Origin: Pseudomonas sp. UBA6562
Lineage (GTDB): Bacteria > Pseudomonadota > Gammaproteobacteria > Pseudomonadales > Pseudomonadaceae
Assembly (NCBI RefSeq): GCF_002434265.1
Contig: NZ_DJJS01000008.1
Span: forward strand, 124,001-188,000
Length of the DNA: 64,000 bases
Direction: 5' to 3'
The notes beneath the pieces were generated by a model, which was not told the origin of the DNA, did not search any database, and was given only the letters and a program-made list of their open reading frames with translations. The position numbers were made by a program, and so were the translations under genes. Positions 1 to 8,307 of the stretch are shown here, in pieces. Numbering within the stretch: position 1 is the first letter of the stretch; each line of letters starts with the position of its first letter.

Positions 1-321
1 TTCACCTTCCTCACAGGGCTGGTGGTGTTGGGCATCGCGCTGGTGGTCAACGATGTGATCGGCGCCCTGACCCTGGCCTACAACCTGCTGGTCGGCGGCA
101 TCCTGATCCCGATGCTCGGCGCCATCTACTGGAAGCGCGCGACCACCACCGGAGCGATCCTGAGCATGGCATTGGGCTGCGGCACGGCGCTGGTGTTCAT
201 GTTCCGCGACGGCCTGGAGGCCAATACGCCGATCTACTACAGCCTGGCCGTCGGCCTGCTCGCCTTCGTCGCCGGCAGCCTGTTGACCCGGCCGCAGGCG
301 CACGCCACACGGATCGCCTGA
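1..321 (+). CDS. Sodium:solute symporter, C-terminal part (truncated by window edge)
   Basis: The frame is open from base 1 and ends at a TGA at 319-321, so only the last 106 residues are visible. They form three hydrophobic stretches (roughly residues 4-28, 33-52 and 58-75 of the visible part, then a final helix before the tail). A short WKRATTTGA loop in the middle resembles the late transmembrane helices of the sodium:solute symporter (SSS) family. The protein would sit in the inner membrane and import a solute with sodium. It is 76 bp upstream of a ketoacid decarboxylase gene on the same strand, so uptake of that pathway's substrate is a fair guess. The substrate cannot be read from this fragment. 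Confidence 0.75.
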   Translation, partial: FTFLTGLVVLGIALVVNDVIGALTLAYNLLVGGILIPMLGAIYWKRATTTGAILSMALGCGTALVFMFRDGLEANTPIYYSLAVGLLAFVAGSLLTRPQAHATRIA

Positions 322-397
322 GGGCGGTGTCGATCGCTGCATGCGGTGCCGGCCGCTAGACGCCGGCACCGCGTTCCACTCTGAAAGGAAAACTGCA

Positions 398-1996
398 ATG
401 ACCACCTGTGGAGAATTTCTCGTCCAGCAGCTCCAGGCCTGGGGCGTGGACACCGTGTTCGGCATTCCCGGCGTACACACCGTGGAGCTGTACCGCGGCC
501 TGCCCGGCAGCGGCATCCGCCATGTCACGCCGCGCCACGAGCAGGGCGCGGGCTTCATGGCCGACGGCTACGCACGGGTCAGCGGCAAGCCCGGCGTGTG
601 CTTCATCATCACCGGGCCGGGGATGACCAATATCCTGACCGCCATGGGCCAGGCCTATGCCGACTCGATTCCGATGCTGGTGATCTCCAGCGTCAACGAG
701 CGCGAGCGCCTGGGCCAGGGCCGGGGCTACCTGCACGAACTGCCCGACCAGCGTGCGCTGGTGGCCGGCGTCGCTGCGTTCAGCCAGACCGTGCTAGCAG
801 TCGAGGAACTCCCTGAAGTGCTGGCACGGGCGTTCGCAGTGTTCGACGGCCAGCGGCCTCGGCCGGTGCATATCGAGTTGCCGCTGGATGTGATTACAGC
901 CTCTGCCGAGCATCTGCGCCTGCAACCGCGCTTGGTCACACAGCCACCCGCCCCGTTACCCGCGCTCATCGAGCAGGCGGCGCAGCGCTTGCGCGAAGCG
1001 CTCAACCCCCTGCTGCTGATCGGCGGCGGTTGTGTGGCGCAGCCGGCGCTGGTGCGCCAGCTGGCCGAAGCCCTTGATGCGCCGACAGCGCTGACCATCA
1101 ACGCCAAAGGGCTGCTGCCGCCGGATCACCCTCTCTTGTTGGGCAGCAACCAGTCGTTGGTGCCGGTGCGGCAGTTGGCGCGGGACGCCGACGTGGTGCT
1201 GGCCATCGGCACCGAACTGGGCGAAACCGACTACGACGTGGTGTTCGACGGTGGCTTCCGGATCGGCGGCGCGCTGATTCGGATCGATATCGATGCCGAG
1301 CAACTGGACCGCAACCACCGCCCCGCCGTGGCCATCCACAGCGAGGCAGGCCTTGCCATCGAAGCGCTGCTCGCCGCCCTGCCAGAGCGCGCAGTACCCG
1401 ACCGCGATGGCGCTGTTCGCGCCGAAGCGGCGCGTCGCCAACTGGCCGAGGATTTCAGCGGCTGGGCGCACTACCGACGCTTGTTCGACTGCATCCTCGA
1501 GGTGCTGCCCGACGCGCGTTTCGTCGGCGACTCCACGCAAACGGTGTACAGCGGCAACCACCTGGTGGAACTGGACGGCCCGCGCCGCTGGTTCAACTCA
1601 TCCACCGGCTACGGCACCCTGGGCTACGGCCTGCCGGCGGCCATCGGCGCCAAGCTGGCCGAACCGACGCGCCCGGTGATCAGCCTGATGGGCGACGGCG
1701 GCATCCAGTTCACGTTGCCGGAGCTCGCCAGCGCCGTGGAGGCGCGGGTGGGTGTGATCGTGCTGCTGTGGAACAACCAGGGCTATGGCGAGATCAAGCG
1801 CTACATGGAGCGGCGCGACATCACCCCAGTGGGCGTCGACATCTACACGCCGGACTTCATCGCCATCGCCCGCGGCTTCGGTTGCCTGGCCAAGCGCGCC
1901 CGCGACCCTGCGCATCTACAAGCGTTGCTGCGCGAGGCGCCGGACGATCGGCCGTTGTTGATCGAACTGGCCGAAGCGCCGCCGTTTGCGCCTTGA
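398..1996 (+). CDS. aruI: ThDP-dependent 2-ketoacid decarboxylase, probably 5-guanidino-2-oxopentanoate decarboxylase
   Basis: A 532-aa enzyme of the acetolactate synthase/pyruvate decarboxylase superfamily. The order is N-terminal pyrimidine-binding domain (FGIPGVHTVELYRG, catalytic Glu48 in PRHEQGAGF), central domain, and C-terminal pyrophosphate-binding domain with the ThDP motif GDGG near residues 432-435 followed by NNQGYGEI. The start at 398 is preceded by GAAAGGA at 383-389; an in-frame start 57 bp upstream has no such site. The close match in feel to the Pseudomonas AruI group suggests decarboxylation of 2-ketoarginine to 4-guanidinobutyraldehyde, which fits the aldehyde dehydrogenase that follows. 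The transaminase partner AruH is not in the window. Another branched or basic ketoacid substrate remains possible. Confidence 0.82.
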   Translation: MTTCGEFLVQQLQAWGVDTVFGIPGVHTVELYRGLPGSGIRHVTPRHEQGAGFMADGYARVSGKPGVCFIITGPGMTNILTAMGQAYADSIPMLVISSVNERERLGQGRGYLHELPDQRALVAGVAAFSQTVLAVEELPEVLARAFAVFDGQRPRPVHIELPLDVITASAEHLRLQPRLVTQPPAPLPALIEQAAQRLREALNPLLLIGGGCVAQPALVRQLAEALDAPTALTINAKGLLPPDHPLLLGSNQSLVPVRQLARDADVVLAIGTELGETDYDVVFDGGFRIGGALIRIDIDAEQLDRNHRPAVAIHSEAGLAIEALLAALPERAVPDRDGAVRAEAARRQLAEDFSGWAHYRRLFDCILEVLPDARFVGDSTQTVYSGNHLVELDGPRRWFNSSTGYGTLGYGLPAAIGAKLAEPTRPVISLMGDGGIQFTLPELASAVEARVGVIVLLWNNQGYGEIKRYMERRDITPVGVDIYTPDFIAIARGFGCLAKRARDPAHLQALLREAPDDRPLLIELAEAPPFAP

Positions 1997-2015
1997 GATC
2001 CCGCCTTTGGGCCGG

Positions 2016-2138
2016 CGTTGCCGGCCATCGCGGCTAATCGGAGCGCTGAACCGGCCGCTCCTACAGCCCCCCATGGAGGCGGCTATCGCAAGATCCCTGT
2101 GGGAGCGGCTTCAGCCGCGATGGGCTGCGCAGCAGCCC
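2016..2138. repeat. Pair of REP elements in opposite orientation (BIME-like)
   Basis: The second element reads CTGTGGGAGCGGCTTCAGCC and onwards (2097-2125), followed by a small GGGCTGC/GCAGCCC hairpin (2122-2138). An inverted, degenerate copy lies at about 2021-2066, where the reverse strand reads CTGTAGGAGCGGC and later GCCGCGATGG. This is the typical P. putida-type REP sequence. The pair fills most of the 249 bp between the decarboxylase and the aldehyde dehydrogenase, a common place for such elements. Confidence 0.8.
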
Positions 2139-2245
2139 TATAGGCGCTCGCAACGTTCCACCGCCCGTCATCTACTGCCGCGCCCCACTCACATTCCACT
2201 GTCCATCATCCACCCCCGCGCCTGACTCAGGCCACTGGAGCCCCC

Positions 2246-3679
2246 ATGAACACCCCTCACTACATCGCCGGCCGCTGGCTGGCTGGCGAAGGCGCAGACG
2301 TGATCGACGCGTTCGAACCCGCCACGGCCCATGCCTACGCCGAACTGCGCGCCGCCAGCACGGAGCAGGTCGACCAGGCCGTCGCCGCCGCGCGCCGGGC
2401 ACTGCCGGCTTGGAAAACCACCGCGCCTGACGAGCGCGCCCGCTACCTGCGCGGCTTCGCTCAGGCTCTCGGCGAACGCCGCGCCAGCCTGATCGAACAG
2501 CAAATGCGCAACAACGGCAAACCCCGCCACGAAGCCGAAGTCGACCTCGACGACGCCGTGGCGACCTTCGCCTACTACGCCGACCTGGCCGAAGGCTTGA
2601 GCGACCGGCAGAACCGTCCGGTGGCGCTGGCGGCGTCCGGCTTCAGCTCGCATACGCGCCTGGAAGCCATCGGCGTGGTCGGCCTGATCGTGCCCTGGAA
2701 TTTCCCCCTGGTGACCAGCGCCTGGAAGATCGCCCCTGCCCTGGCCGCAGGCTGCACGGTGGTGCTCAAACCTTCGGAAGTCACGCCCCTGATCGAACTC
2801 GCCTACGGTCAAATCGCCGACGAACTCGGCCTGCCCGCAGGCGTGCTCAACATCGTCGGCGGCAAGGCCGAGGTGGGCGCGGCGCTCAGCGCCCATCCCG
2901 GCCTGGACAAGCTCTCCTTCACCGGCAGCAATACCGTGGGCAGCCGCGTGATGCACAGCGCCGCCGAGCACTGCCGGCCGCTGACCCTGGAGCTGGGCGG
3001 CAAGTCGGCGATCCTGGTGTTCGACGACTGCGACGTCGCACAGGCCGTCGAATGGATCGTCGCGGGCATCGCCTGGAACGCCGGCCAGATGTGCTCGGCC
3101 ACCTCGCGGCTGTTGGTGCAGGACGGCATTGCCGATGCGCTGCTGCCGCGTCTGGCCGAGGCGCTCGACGCGCTGCGGGTCGGCAACCCGCTGGAGCAGG
3201 ACATCGACATGGGCCCGCTGACCAGCCAAGCCCAGTGGCACAAGGTGGGCGAGTACTTTGCGGTAGCCGAGCAAGAGGGGTTGCGCTGCTTGGCGGGGGG
3301 ACGGCAACTGGACGGGCCGGGCTGGTTCGTCGCGCCGACGCTGTATGCCGATGTTCCGACCGACAGCCGCCTGTGGACCGAAGAAATCTTCGGCCCGGTC
3401 CTCTGCGCCCGACGCTTCAGCCAGGAAGACGAAGCCATCGCCCTGGCCAACGACAGCCGCTTCGGCCTGGTCGCCACCGTCGCCAGCGCCGATCTGGAAC
3501 GTGCCGAGCGGGTAGCGGCGGCGCTGGAGGTGGGCCATGTGTGGATCAACTCGATCCAGGCGGTGTTCGTCGAAACCTCCTGGGGCGGCACCAAGGGCAG
3601 CGGCATCGGCCGCGAGCTGGGGCCTTGGGGGTTGAGCGCGTATCAATCGGTCAAGCATGTGACCCGCTGCCTGGGGTGA
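2246..3679 (+). CDS. NAD(P)+-dependent aldehyde dehydrogenase
   Basis: A 477-aa member of the ALDH superfamily, close in type to betaine-aldehyde and 4-guanidinobutyraldehyde dehydrogenases (KauB-like). Visible marks are the NAD-binding stretch PWNFPLVTSAWKIAPALAAG, FTGSNTVGSRV, the general-base Glu in LELGGKSA, the catalytic Cys283 in GQMCSA, and EEIFGPVL near the C-terminus. It is downstream of the ketoacid decarboxylase, so oxidation of that enzyme's aldehyde product (4-guanidinobutyraldehyde to 4-guanidinobutyrate if the decarboxylase is AruI) is the natural inference. The family shows wide substrate overlap, so the exact aldehyde is not proven by sequence. Confidence 0.88.
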   Translation: MNTPHYIAGRWLAGEGADVIDAFEPATAHAYAELRAASTEQVDQAVAAARRALPAWKTTAPDERARYLRGFAQALGERRASLIEQQMRNNGKPRHEAEVDLDDAVATFAYYADLAEGLSDRQNRPVALAASGFSSHTRLEAIGVVGLIVPWNFPLVTSAWKIAPALAAGCTVVLKPSEVTPLIELAYGQIADELGLPAGVLNIVGGKAEVGAALSAHPGLDKLSFTGSNTVGSRVMHSAAEHCRPLTLELGGKSAILVFDDCDVAQAVEWIVAGIAWNAGQMCSATSRLLVQDGIADALLPRLAEALDALRVGNPLEQDIDMGPLTSQAQWHKVGEYFAVAEQEGLRCLAGGRQLDGPGWFVAPTLYADVPTDSRLWTEEIFGPVLCARRFSQEDEAIALANDSRFGLVATVASADLERAERVAAALEVGHVWINSIQAVFVETSWGGTKGSGIGRELGPWGLSAYQSVKHVTRCLG

Positions 3680-3719
3680 CGACTGGAGCAGGCTGTCGAC
3701 GCTACGAGCCGTCTGCGAT

Positions 3720-3741
3720 GGCCCGCAGCGCGGGCCTTTTT
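3720..3741 (+). terminator. Rho-independent terminator after aldehyde dehydrogenase
   Basis: A perfect 7-bp stem GGCCCGC/GCGGGCC with a 3-nt loop AGC is followed by TTTTT. It sits 41 bp after the dehydrogenase stop codon. Confidence 0.85.
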
Positions 3742-3863
3742 GCAGATCGGACGATTGAGGCTTGCCGCTAGGGACGCTTGGAAACCGTTCAGCAGACCCA
3801 CCTGGGAAATCCACACCTCATTCGAGCGTCAGGCCATGACTGGCCTGCGTGAAAAAGCGGGCA

Positions 3864-4775
3864 TCATCCCACCGCGAGCTGGCGGTGCCGCTCCTGCGCC
3901 GCATAGACCACCTGCGGCCACAAGCGCACCGTCTCCCCCGGCAGGCACTGCGCCAACCTTGCCACCGCCAACGGGCTCAACGCGCCCAGCCGCGGATAGC
4001 CGCCGATGGTTTGGCGGTCGTTGAGCAGGACGATCGGCTGCCCATCGGGCGGCACTTGCACCGCGCCCAGGGGGATGCCTTCGGAAATCAGGCCAGGCCC
4101 GGTGTAGCGCAGCGGCTCGCCGGTCAGACGCAGGCCCATGCGGTCGCTGCGTGCGTCGACGACCCAGGGTCGATTGAAGGTATCGAACAGGCTTTGCCCG
4201 GTGAAGCCACCGGCCTGGGCGCCGAGGATCAGCTCGAGGCGCGCCGGGCTGTGTAGGTCGGGCACGCGCCCCGCCGGCACAGCGCGCACGGCGGCCGGCT
4301 CGCCTGCCCAGGCGATCCGGTCGCCCTCGCGCAAAGCATTGCCCTGCCCATCCAGCCCGCCGACCCCTTCGCGCTGCACCGTGGCGCAACTGCCGGCCAG
4401 CAGCGGCGCCTGCACGCCGCCGGGCAACGCCAGATAGGCCCGGGCGCCCAGGCGCGGGCTGGCGAAACGCAACCGCTGCCCAGCAACGACCTTGAACGGG
4501 CGCCAGACCGCCAGCGGCTGCTCGTCCAGCGTCGCGCCCAGGTCCGCGCCGGCCAACGCCAGCCAGCCCTCGCCCTGGCACTCCAGGTGCAGCCCGCCGA
4601 GGGTGATTTCCACTACGGCGGCGTTGAGGTCGTTGCCCAGCATCCAGTTGGCCCAATGCTGGGCCAGCCAGTCGAGCGCGCCGCCCTGGGTCAGGCCCAG
4701 GTGCCGCACCCCGCTGCGGCCGCCGTCCTGCACGCTGGCTTGCGGGCCGGCCTTTTCCACGATCAGTGCCGTCAT
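3864..4775 (-). CDS. pxpC: 5-oxoprolinase subunit PxpC (biotin-dependent carboxyltransferase-like)
   Basis: A 303-aa protein of the KipA/AHS2 family, recognisable from the opening MTALIVEKAGPQASVQDGGR and SGVRHLGLTQGGALD, and from the later GPGLISEGIPLGAVQVPPDG and LLNDRQTIGGYPRLG. In bacteria PxpA, PxpB and PxpC together cleave 5-oxoproline (pyroglutamate) to glutamate with ATP. The start overlaps the end of pxpB by 4 bp, which indicates translational coupling. It is the last gene of a compact three-gene operon. Confidence 0.93.
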   Translation of the reverse strand: MTALIVEKAGPQASVQDGGRSGVRHLGLTQGGALDWLAQHWANWMLGNDLNAAVVEITLGGLHLECQGEGWLALAGADLGATLDEQPLAVWRPFKVVAGQRLRFASPRLGARAYLALPGGVQAPLLAGSCATVQREGVGGLDGQGNALREGDRIAWAGEPAAVRAVPAGRVPDLHSPARLELILGAQAGGFTGQSLFDTFNRPWVVDARSDRMGLRLTGEPLRYTGPGLISEGIPLGAVQVPPDGQPIVLLNDRQTIGGYPRLGALSPLAVARLAQCLPGETVRLWPQVVYAAQERHRQLAVG

Positions 4776-5476
4776 GGCTGTGCCTCTATCGGCGTCGCAT
4801 CGCCGCCCAGGCGAAGGAATTCGTCACGTTCGATCGGCACGAAGCGCACCCGGTCGCCGGGCCGCAGCAGGCTGAAACCCTCCAGCGCCGGGTCGAACAG
4901 GCGTGTCGGGCTGCGCCCCACCAGGTTCCAGCCACCGGGCGAGACGGCCGGGTAGATCGCCGTCTGCCGCTCGGCGATGCCCACGCTGCCGGCGGCCACC
5001 GCCTTGCGTGGCGTGGCCAGGCGCGGGCTGGCCAGGCGTGGGTCGACCAGGCCCATGAAGCCGAAGCCCGGCGCAAAGCCCAGGGCGAACACCGAATAGG
5101 CGCGGCCGCTGTGCAGGGCGATGAGTTCGTCCACGGCCATGCCACGCTGACGGGCCAGGGGTTCGAGGTCGGGGCCGACGCTTGGGTGGTACCAGACCGG
5201 CAACGACACCTCGCGGCCCTGCGCGGCCGTCGCGGGAGTGAGCCCGGTCAAGGCTTGCCGGCAGCGGACACGGGCCTGGGCATCGTCCAGTTGCGCCAGG
5301 TCGTAGTGCAGCATCAATGTGGTGTACGACGGCACCAGGTCCACCAACGCCGTACCGAAGGCTTCGCGGAGCCGTTCGGCGGCGGCCAGCAGCCAAGGCA
5401 CGTTGGCTTCGTCGATAGCGTCGAACAGACGCAGGGTCAGGCAGTCGATGGCGGCGACTTCGAAGCGCAGGTTCAT
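4772..5476 (-). CDS. pxpB: 5-oxoprolinase subunit PxpB (KipI/AHS1 family)
   Basis: A 234-aa protein. The AHS1 signature is visible in VPSYTTLMLHYD, LHSGRAYSVFALGFAPGFGF, and SVGIAERQTAIYPAVSPGGW followed by NLVGRSPTRLFDP. The start is taken at 5476 because the ATG overlaps the pxpA stop (ATGA). The longer open frame upstream runs inside pxpA and is not expected to be coding. PxpB and PxpC form the ATP-dependent phosphorylating partner that works with PxpA on 5-oxoproline. Confidence 0.93.
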   Translation of the reverse strand: MNLRFEVAAIDCLTLRLFDAIDEANVPWLLAAAERLREAFGTALVDLVPSYTTLMLHYDLAQLDDAQARVRCRQALTGLTPATAAQGREVSLPVWYHPSVGPDLEPLARQRGMAVDELIALHSGRAYSVFALGFAPGFGFMGLVDPRLASPRLATPRKAVAAGSVGIAERQTAIYPAVSPGGWNLVGRSPTRLFDPALEGFSLLRPGDRVRFVPIERDEFLRLGGDATPIEAQP

Positions 5477-6222
5477 GCCGGCAGACCGTCCAGTGCCTGA
5501 CGGATCTGCCGCACTGCGGCCACCGACGCCGGGTTGTCGCCATGCACGCAGAGGGTATCGACCTGCAAGCGCAAGGCGCTGCCGTCGCGGGTGAGCAAAG
5601 GCTCGCCGCGGGCCAGGCCTAAGGCCTGTGCCACGACCTGCGCCGGCTCGTGGTGCACGGCGCCGGGCAGACGGCGGCTGACCAATTGGCCGTCGGGCTC
5701 GTAGGCGCGGTCGGCGAAGGCTTCGAACCACAGGCTCAGGCCGTGTTCGGCAGCCAATGCGAGGCTCGCGGTGGTGTCGGCGGTGGCCATCAACATCAGC
5801 GGCAACTGCGCATCGAAGGCGCGCACGGCCCGCATCACCGCCGCTAGACGCTCCGGGTCGGCCATCATGTCGTTATACAGCGCCCCGTGAGGTTTGACGT
5901 AGCGCACCTGGGTGCCCTCGGCACGGCACATCGCCTCCAGCGCGCCCAGCTGGTACAGCACCAGATCTTCGATCTCCTGCGCCGAGCAGGCCATGCTGCG
6001 CCGGCCGAAGCCTGCCAGGTCCGGATAGGCCGGGTGCGCGCCGATGCGCACGTCGTGGCGCACGGCCAGGGCCACGGTGCGCCGCATGATGCCCGGGTCG
6101 CCGGCATGGAAGCCGCAGGCGATGTTGGCGCAGTCGATCAAGGGCATGACCTCTTCGTCCAGCCCCATGGACCAGGCGCCGAAGCTTTCTCCGATGTCGC
6201 AGTTGAGCAGGGGGCGTTTCAT
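5473..6222 (-). CDS. pxpA: 5-oxoprolinase subunit PxpA (LamB/YcsF family)
   Basis: A 249-aa LamB/YcsF protein. Typical stretches are LLNCDIGESFGAW, CANIACGFHAGDP, VRIGAHPAYPDLAGFGRR, VKPHGALYNDM and CVHGDNPASV. The start at 6222 is preceded on the minus strand by GGAGACGCCC, while an ATG 12 codons earlier lacks a good ribosome site. It is the first gene of pxpA-pxpB-pxpC, all overlapping, and is divergent from a LysR regulator across 137 bp. The operon makes glutamate from pyroglutamate. Confidence 0.94.
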   Translation of the reverse strand: MKRPLLNCDIGESFGAWSMGLDEEVMPLIDCANIACGFHAGDPGIMRRTVALAVRHDVRIGAHPAYPDLAGFGRRSMACSAQEIEDLVLYQLGALEAMCRAEGTQVRYVKPHGALYNDMMADPERLAAVMRAVRAFDAQLPLMLMATADTTASLALAAEHGLSLWFEAFADRAYEPDGQLVSRRLPGAVHHEPAQVVAQALGLARGEPLLTRDGSALRLQVDTLCVHGDNPASVAAVRQIRQALDGLPA

Positions 6223-6298
6223 GGGCGTCTCCAGATGAGCGATGGGCTCGATGGTCACGCCCGCCTTGTGCGCACGTCCAACGGGTTATTTCGGCCAG

Positions 6299-6323
6299 GG
6301 GTGAACAGTAAAGTCGATCACCC
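6299..6323. promoter_or_regulatory. Inverted repeat between pxpA and lysR, candidate LysR operator
   Basis: GGGTGA and TCACCC are separated by 13 bp within the 137-bp divergent region. A TATGAT that could act as a -10 box for the LysR gene lies directly after at 6324-6329. LysR-type regulators usually bind such interrupted palindromes next to their own gene and the divergent target. Direct evidence of binding is lacking. Confidence 0.4.
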
Positions 6324-6359
6324 TATGATGGGGGCCTTTCCCTGGCACAGGCAGGCGGC

Positions 6360-7265
6360 ATGAACCTCAAATTCCTGGAAACTTTCGTCTGGGTCGCGCG
6401 TCTGGGCAGCTTTCGGTTAGCGGCGCAGAAGCTGTTCAGCACCCAGGCCGCGGTGTCCAACCGCATCGCCGCACTGGAACAGGACCTGGGCGTGCGCCTG
6501 TTCGAGCGCGACGCCCGCGGCGCGACCCTGACGCCCCGCGGCCAGGCGCTGATCGGCCATGCCGAACAGGTGCTAGACAGCAGCCACGCGCTGCGCCAGG
6601 CGGCCACCGCCGACCAGCCGGGGCGCGTGCGTGTGGGCGTGATGGAAAGCGTGATCCATACCTGGCTGGCGCCCTTCATCCAGCGCGTCGGCAGCCTGTA
6701 CCCGGCCCTGGAGCTGGACCTGCAGGCCGACACCGCGCGCCATCTGGCCGAGCAACTGCGCCGTGGCCAGCTGGACCTGATCCTGCAAACCGACCCGTTG
6801 CCCGACGAGGGCCTGCGCAACGCGCACCTGGCGAGCTATCCCATGGCCTGGCTGGCGCGTCCGGGGAGTGCCTGGGCCGCTGCAGACCTTGCGCAGATTG
6901 CACAACAGCGCCTGATCACCTTTTCCCGCCATTCGCGCCCGCATCAGGATCTGCTCGGCCTGCTGCACGCCCACGGGCTGCGCGCTCCGCGCTTGTGCTG
7001 CATCAATTCGGTGGCGGCCATCGAACGGCTGCTGGCCGAAGATTTCGGCATCGCCGCGCTGCCGCCTGCGTTGGTCGACGACGCCTTACGCCATGGCCGT
7101 CTGTGTCAGTTGGGCGTGCAGCCATTGCCTGCGGACTTGGAGATGTTCGCCACCTGGCGCGTGGGCGCGGGCCTGGACAGGGTCGAGAATCTAGTCGATG
7201 CAGCGCGTGCCGCCGTCGCCGTTCATGCCGCCGGATTGCCCCAAGGACATGCCCGTGTGCGCTGA
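6360..7265 (+). CDS. LysR-family transcriptional regulator
   Basis: A 301-aa protein with the standard LysR layout: a winged helix-turn-helix at residues 1-60 (MNLKFLETFVWVARLGSFR, then AAQKLFSTQAAVSNRIAALE and VRLFERDARGATLTPRG) and a substrate-binding fold from about residue 90 onward. Divergence from pxpABC suggests it controls 5-oxoproline use, perhaps in response to pyroglutamate or a related nitrogen compound. Control of the downstream transporter operon is also possible. Confidence 0.88.
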   Translation: MNLKFLETFVWVARLGSFRLAAQKLFSTQAAVSNRIAALEQDLGVRLFERDARGATLTPRGQALIGHAEQVLDSSHALRQAATADQPGRVRVGVMESVIHTWLAPFIQRVGSLYPALELDLQADTARHLAEQLRRGQLDLILQTDPLPDEGLRNAHLASYPMAWLARPGSAWAAADLAQIAQQRLITFSRHSRPHQDLLGLLHAHGLRAPRLCCINSVAAIERLLAEDFGIAALPPALVDDALRHGRLCQLGVQPLPADLEMFATWRVGAGLDRVENLVDAARAAVAVHAAGLPQGHARVR

Positions 7266-7383
7266 CGACGCACCATCGGGTGACACCCTGGCCTGCTGAC
7301 GCCTCGAAACTGGGCAAAAGCGAAACGCACATGCGGCTCAGCGACGGTTGAAAAGCCTTCTGGAAACATGGCAAAGCATTCAG

Positions 7384-7430
7384 TTGGCACGCCAATTGAT
7401 ATGGATCTGGATAACGATTGTTGAACAATC
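7384..7430 (+). promoter_or_regulatory. Candidate control region of the ABC transporter operon: 15-bp palindrome and -24/-12-like motif
   Basis: GATTGTTGAACAATC at 7416-7430 is a perfect palindrome around a central G, of the size bound by FCD-type GntR regulators; one is encoded in this operon. Just upstream TTGGCACG (7384-7391), four bases, then TTGAT (7396-7400) has the spacing of a sigma-54 promoter, although the -12 element reads TTGA instead of TTGC. The palindrome is clear; the promoter reading is weak. Confidence 0.4.
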
Positions 7431-7449
7431 CATCTTCCGGAGCCGCCTC

Positions 7450-8292
7450 ATGTCTCGACGTGCCAACCCTGCCCTTTCCCTGCTTGTCGCCGCCCTACTC
7501 GCCAGCGCCGGCGCGCATGCCGCCGACGCGACCTTGCAGCCACAACGCCTGAGCATCGGCTCCGACCTCACCTATCCACCCTACGCTTACCTCGAGCATG
7601 GCAAACCGGCCGGTTTCGATCCGACCTTCATGAGCCTGCTGGGCAAGCACCTGAAGCTGGAACCGGCATTCCTCGACACGCGCTTCGCCAACCTGGTGAT
7701 GGGCGTCAACGCCCGCCGTTTCGATCTGGTCGCCTCGGCGCTGTACGTCACCCCGGAGCGCGCAGCCCAAGTGGATTTCCTGCCCTACCTGAAAAGCGGC
7801 GCATCGCTGATGGTGCGCGCCGACGACAGCTTCCGTCCGCAGCGCCCGGAAGACCTGTGCGGCAAGCGGGTCGGCTCGATCAAGGGCGGCTCGTGGATTC
7901 CAAAGTTGACGAGCCTGTCCAAGGACTACTGCCAGGCCAATGGCCAGGCGCCGATCGACTCGCGCGAGTACCCCACTTCGCCGGAAGCGGCTCAAGCCCT
8001 GCTGGCCAAGGCCGTCGACGTGCAGTTCGAAGACGCCGCCGTGGCGCGCATCATCAGCGACAAGCTCAAGGGCCGCGTCACTCTCAGCTCCGACAGCCTG
8101 ATCTACCCGGTGGTCATCGGCCTGGCTGTGCGCAAGGGCAACGAGGCGCTGCTCGGCGAGCTGCGTGAGGGCTTCAGCGCCCTCAAGGCCAGCGGCGAAT
8201 ACCAGACCCTGCTCACCCAGTACAACCTGGCCGAACCCAGCGCCGCCGACATCGCCCAGGCCCTAGGCCAGCCCACCGCCGCCGCGCAGTAG
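7450..8292 (+). CDS. Amino-acid ABC transporter, periplasmic substrate-binding protein
   Basis: A 280-aa protein with a signal peptide (MSRRANPALSLLVAALLASA, cleavage probably after GAHA) and a family 3 solute-binding fold: LSIGSDLTYPPYAYLEHG, GFDPTFMSLLG, NARRFDLVASALYVTPERA and VGSIKGGSW. The start at 7450 follows CCGGAG and gives a proper signal peptide; the frame is open further upstream but without one. It would capture a polar amino acid or related compound for the fused transporter encoded 15 bp downstream. The ligand is unknown. Confidence 0.9.
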   Translation: MSRRANPALSLLVAALLASAGAHAADATLQPQRLSIGSDLTYPPYAYLEHGKPAGFDPTFMSLLGKHLKLEPAFLDTRFANLVMGVNARRFDLVASALYVTPERAAQVDFLPYLKSGASLMVRADDSFRPQRPEDLCGKRVGSIKGGSWIPKLTSLSKDYCQANGQAPIDSREYPTSPEAAQALLAKAVDVQFEDAAVARIISDKLKGRVTLSSDSLIYPVVIGLAVRKGNEALLGELREGFSALKASGEYQTLLTQYNLAEPSAADIAQALGQPTAAAQ

Positions 8293-8307
8293 ATCGGAGT
8301 CTTTCCC

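Noticed and set aside
22..321. An independent 99-aa membrane protein starting inside the window
   Set aside because: The same frame is open back to base 1 with hydrophobic symporter-like sequence, so it is the end of a longer gene.
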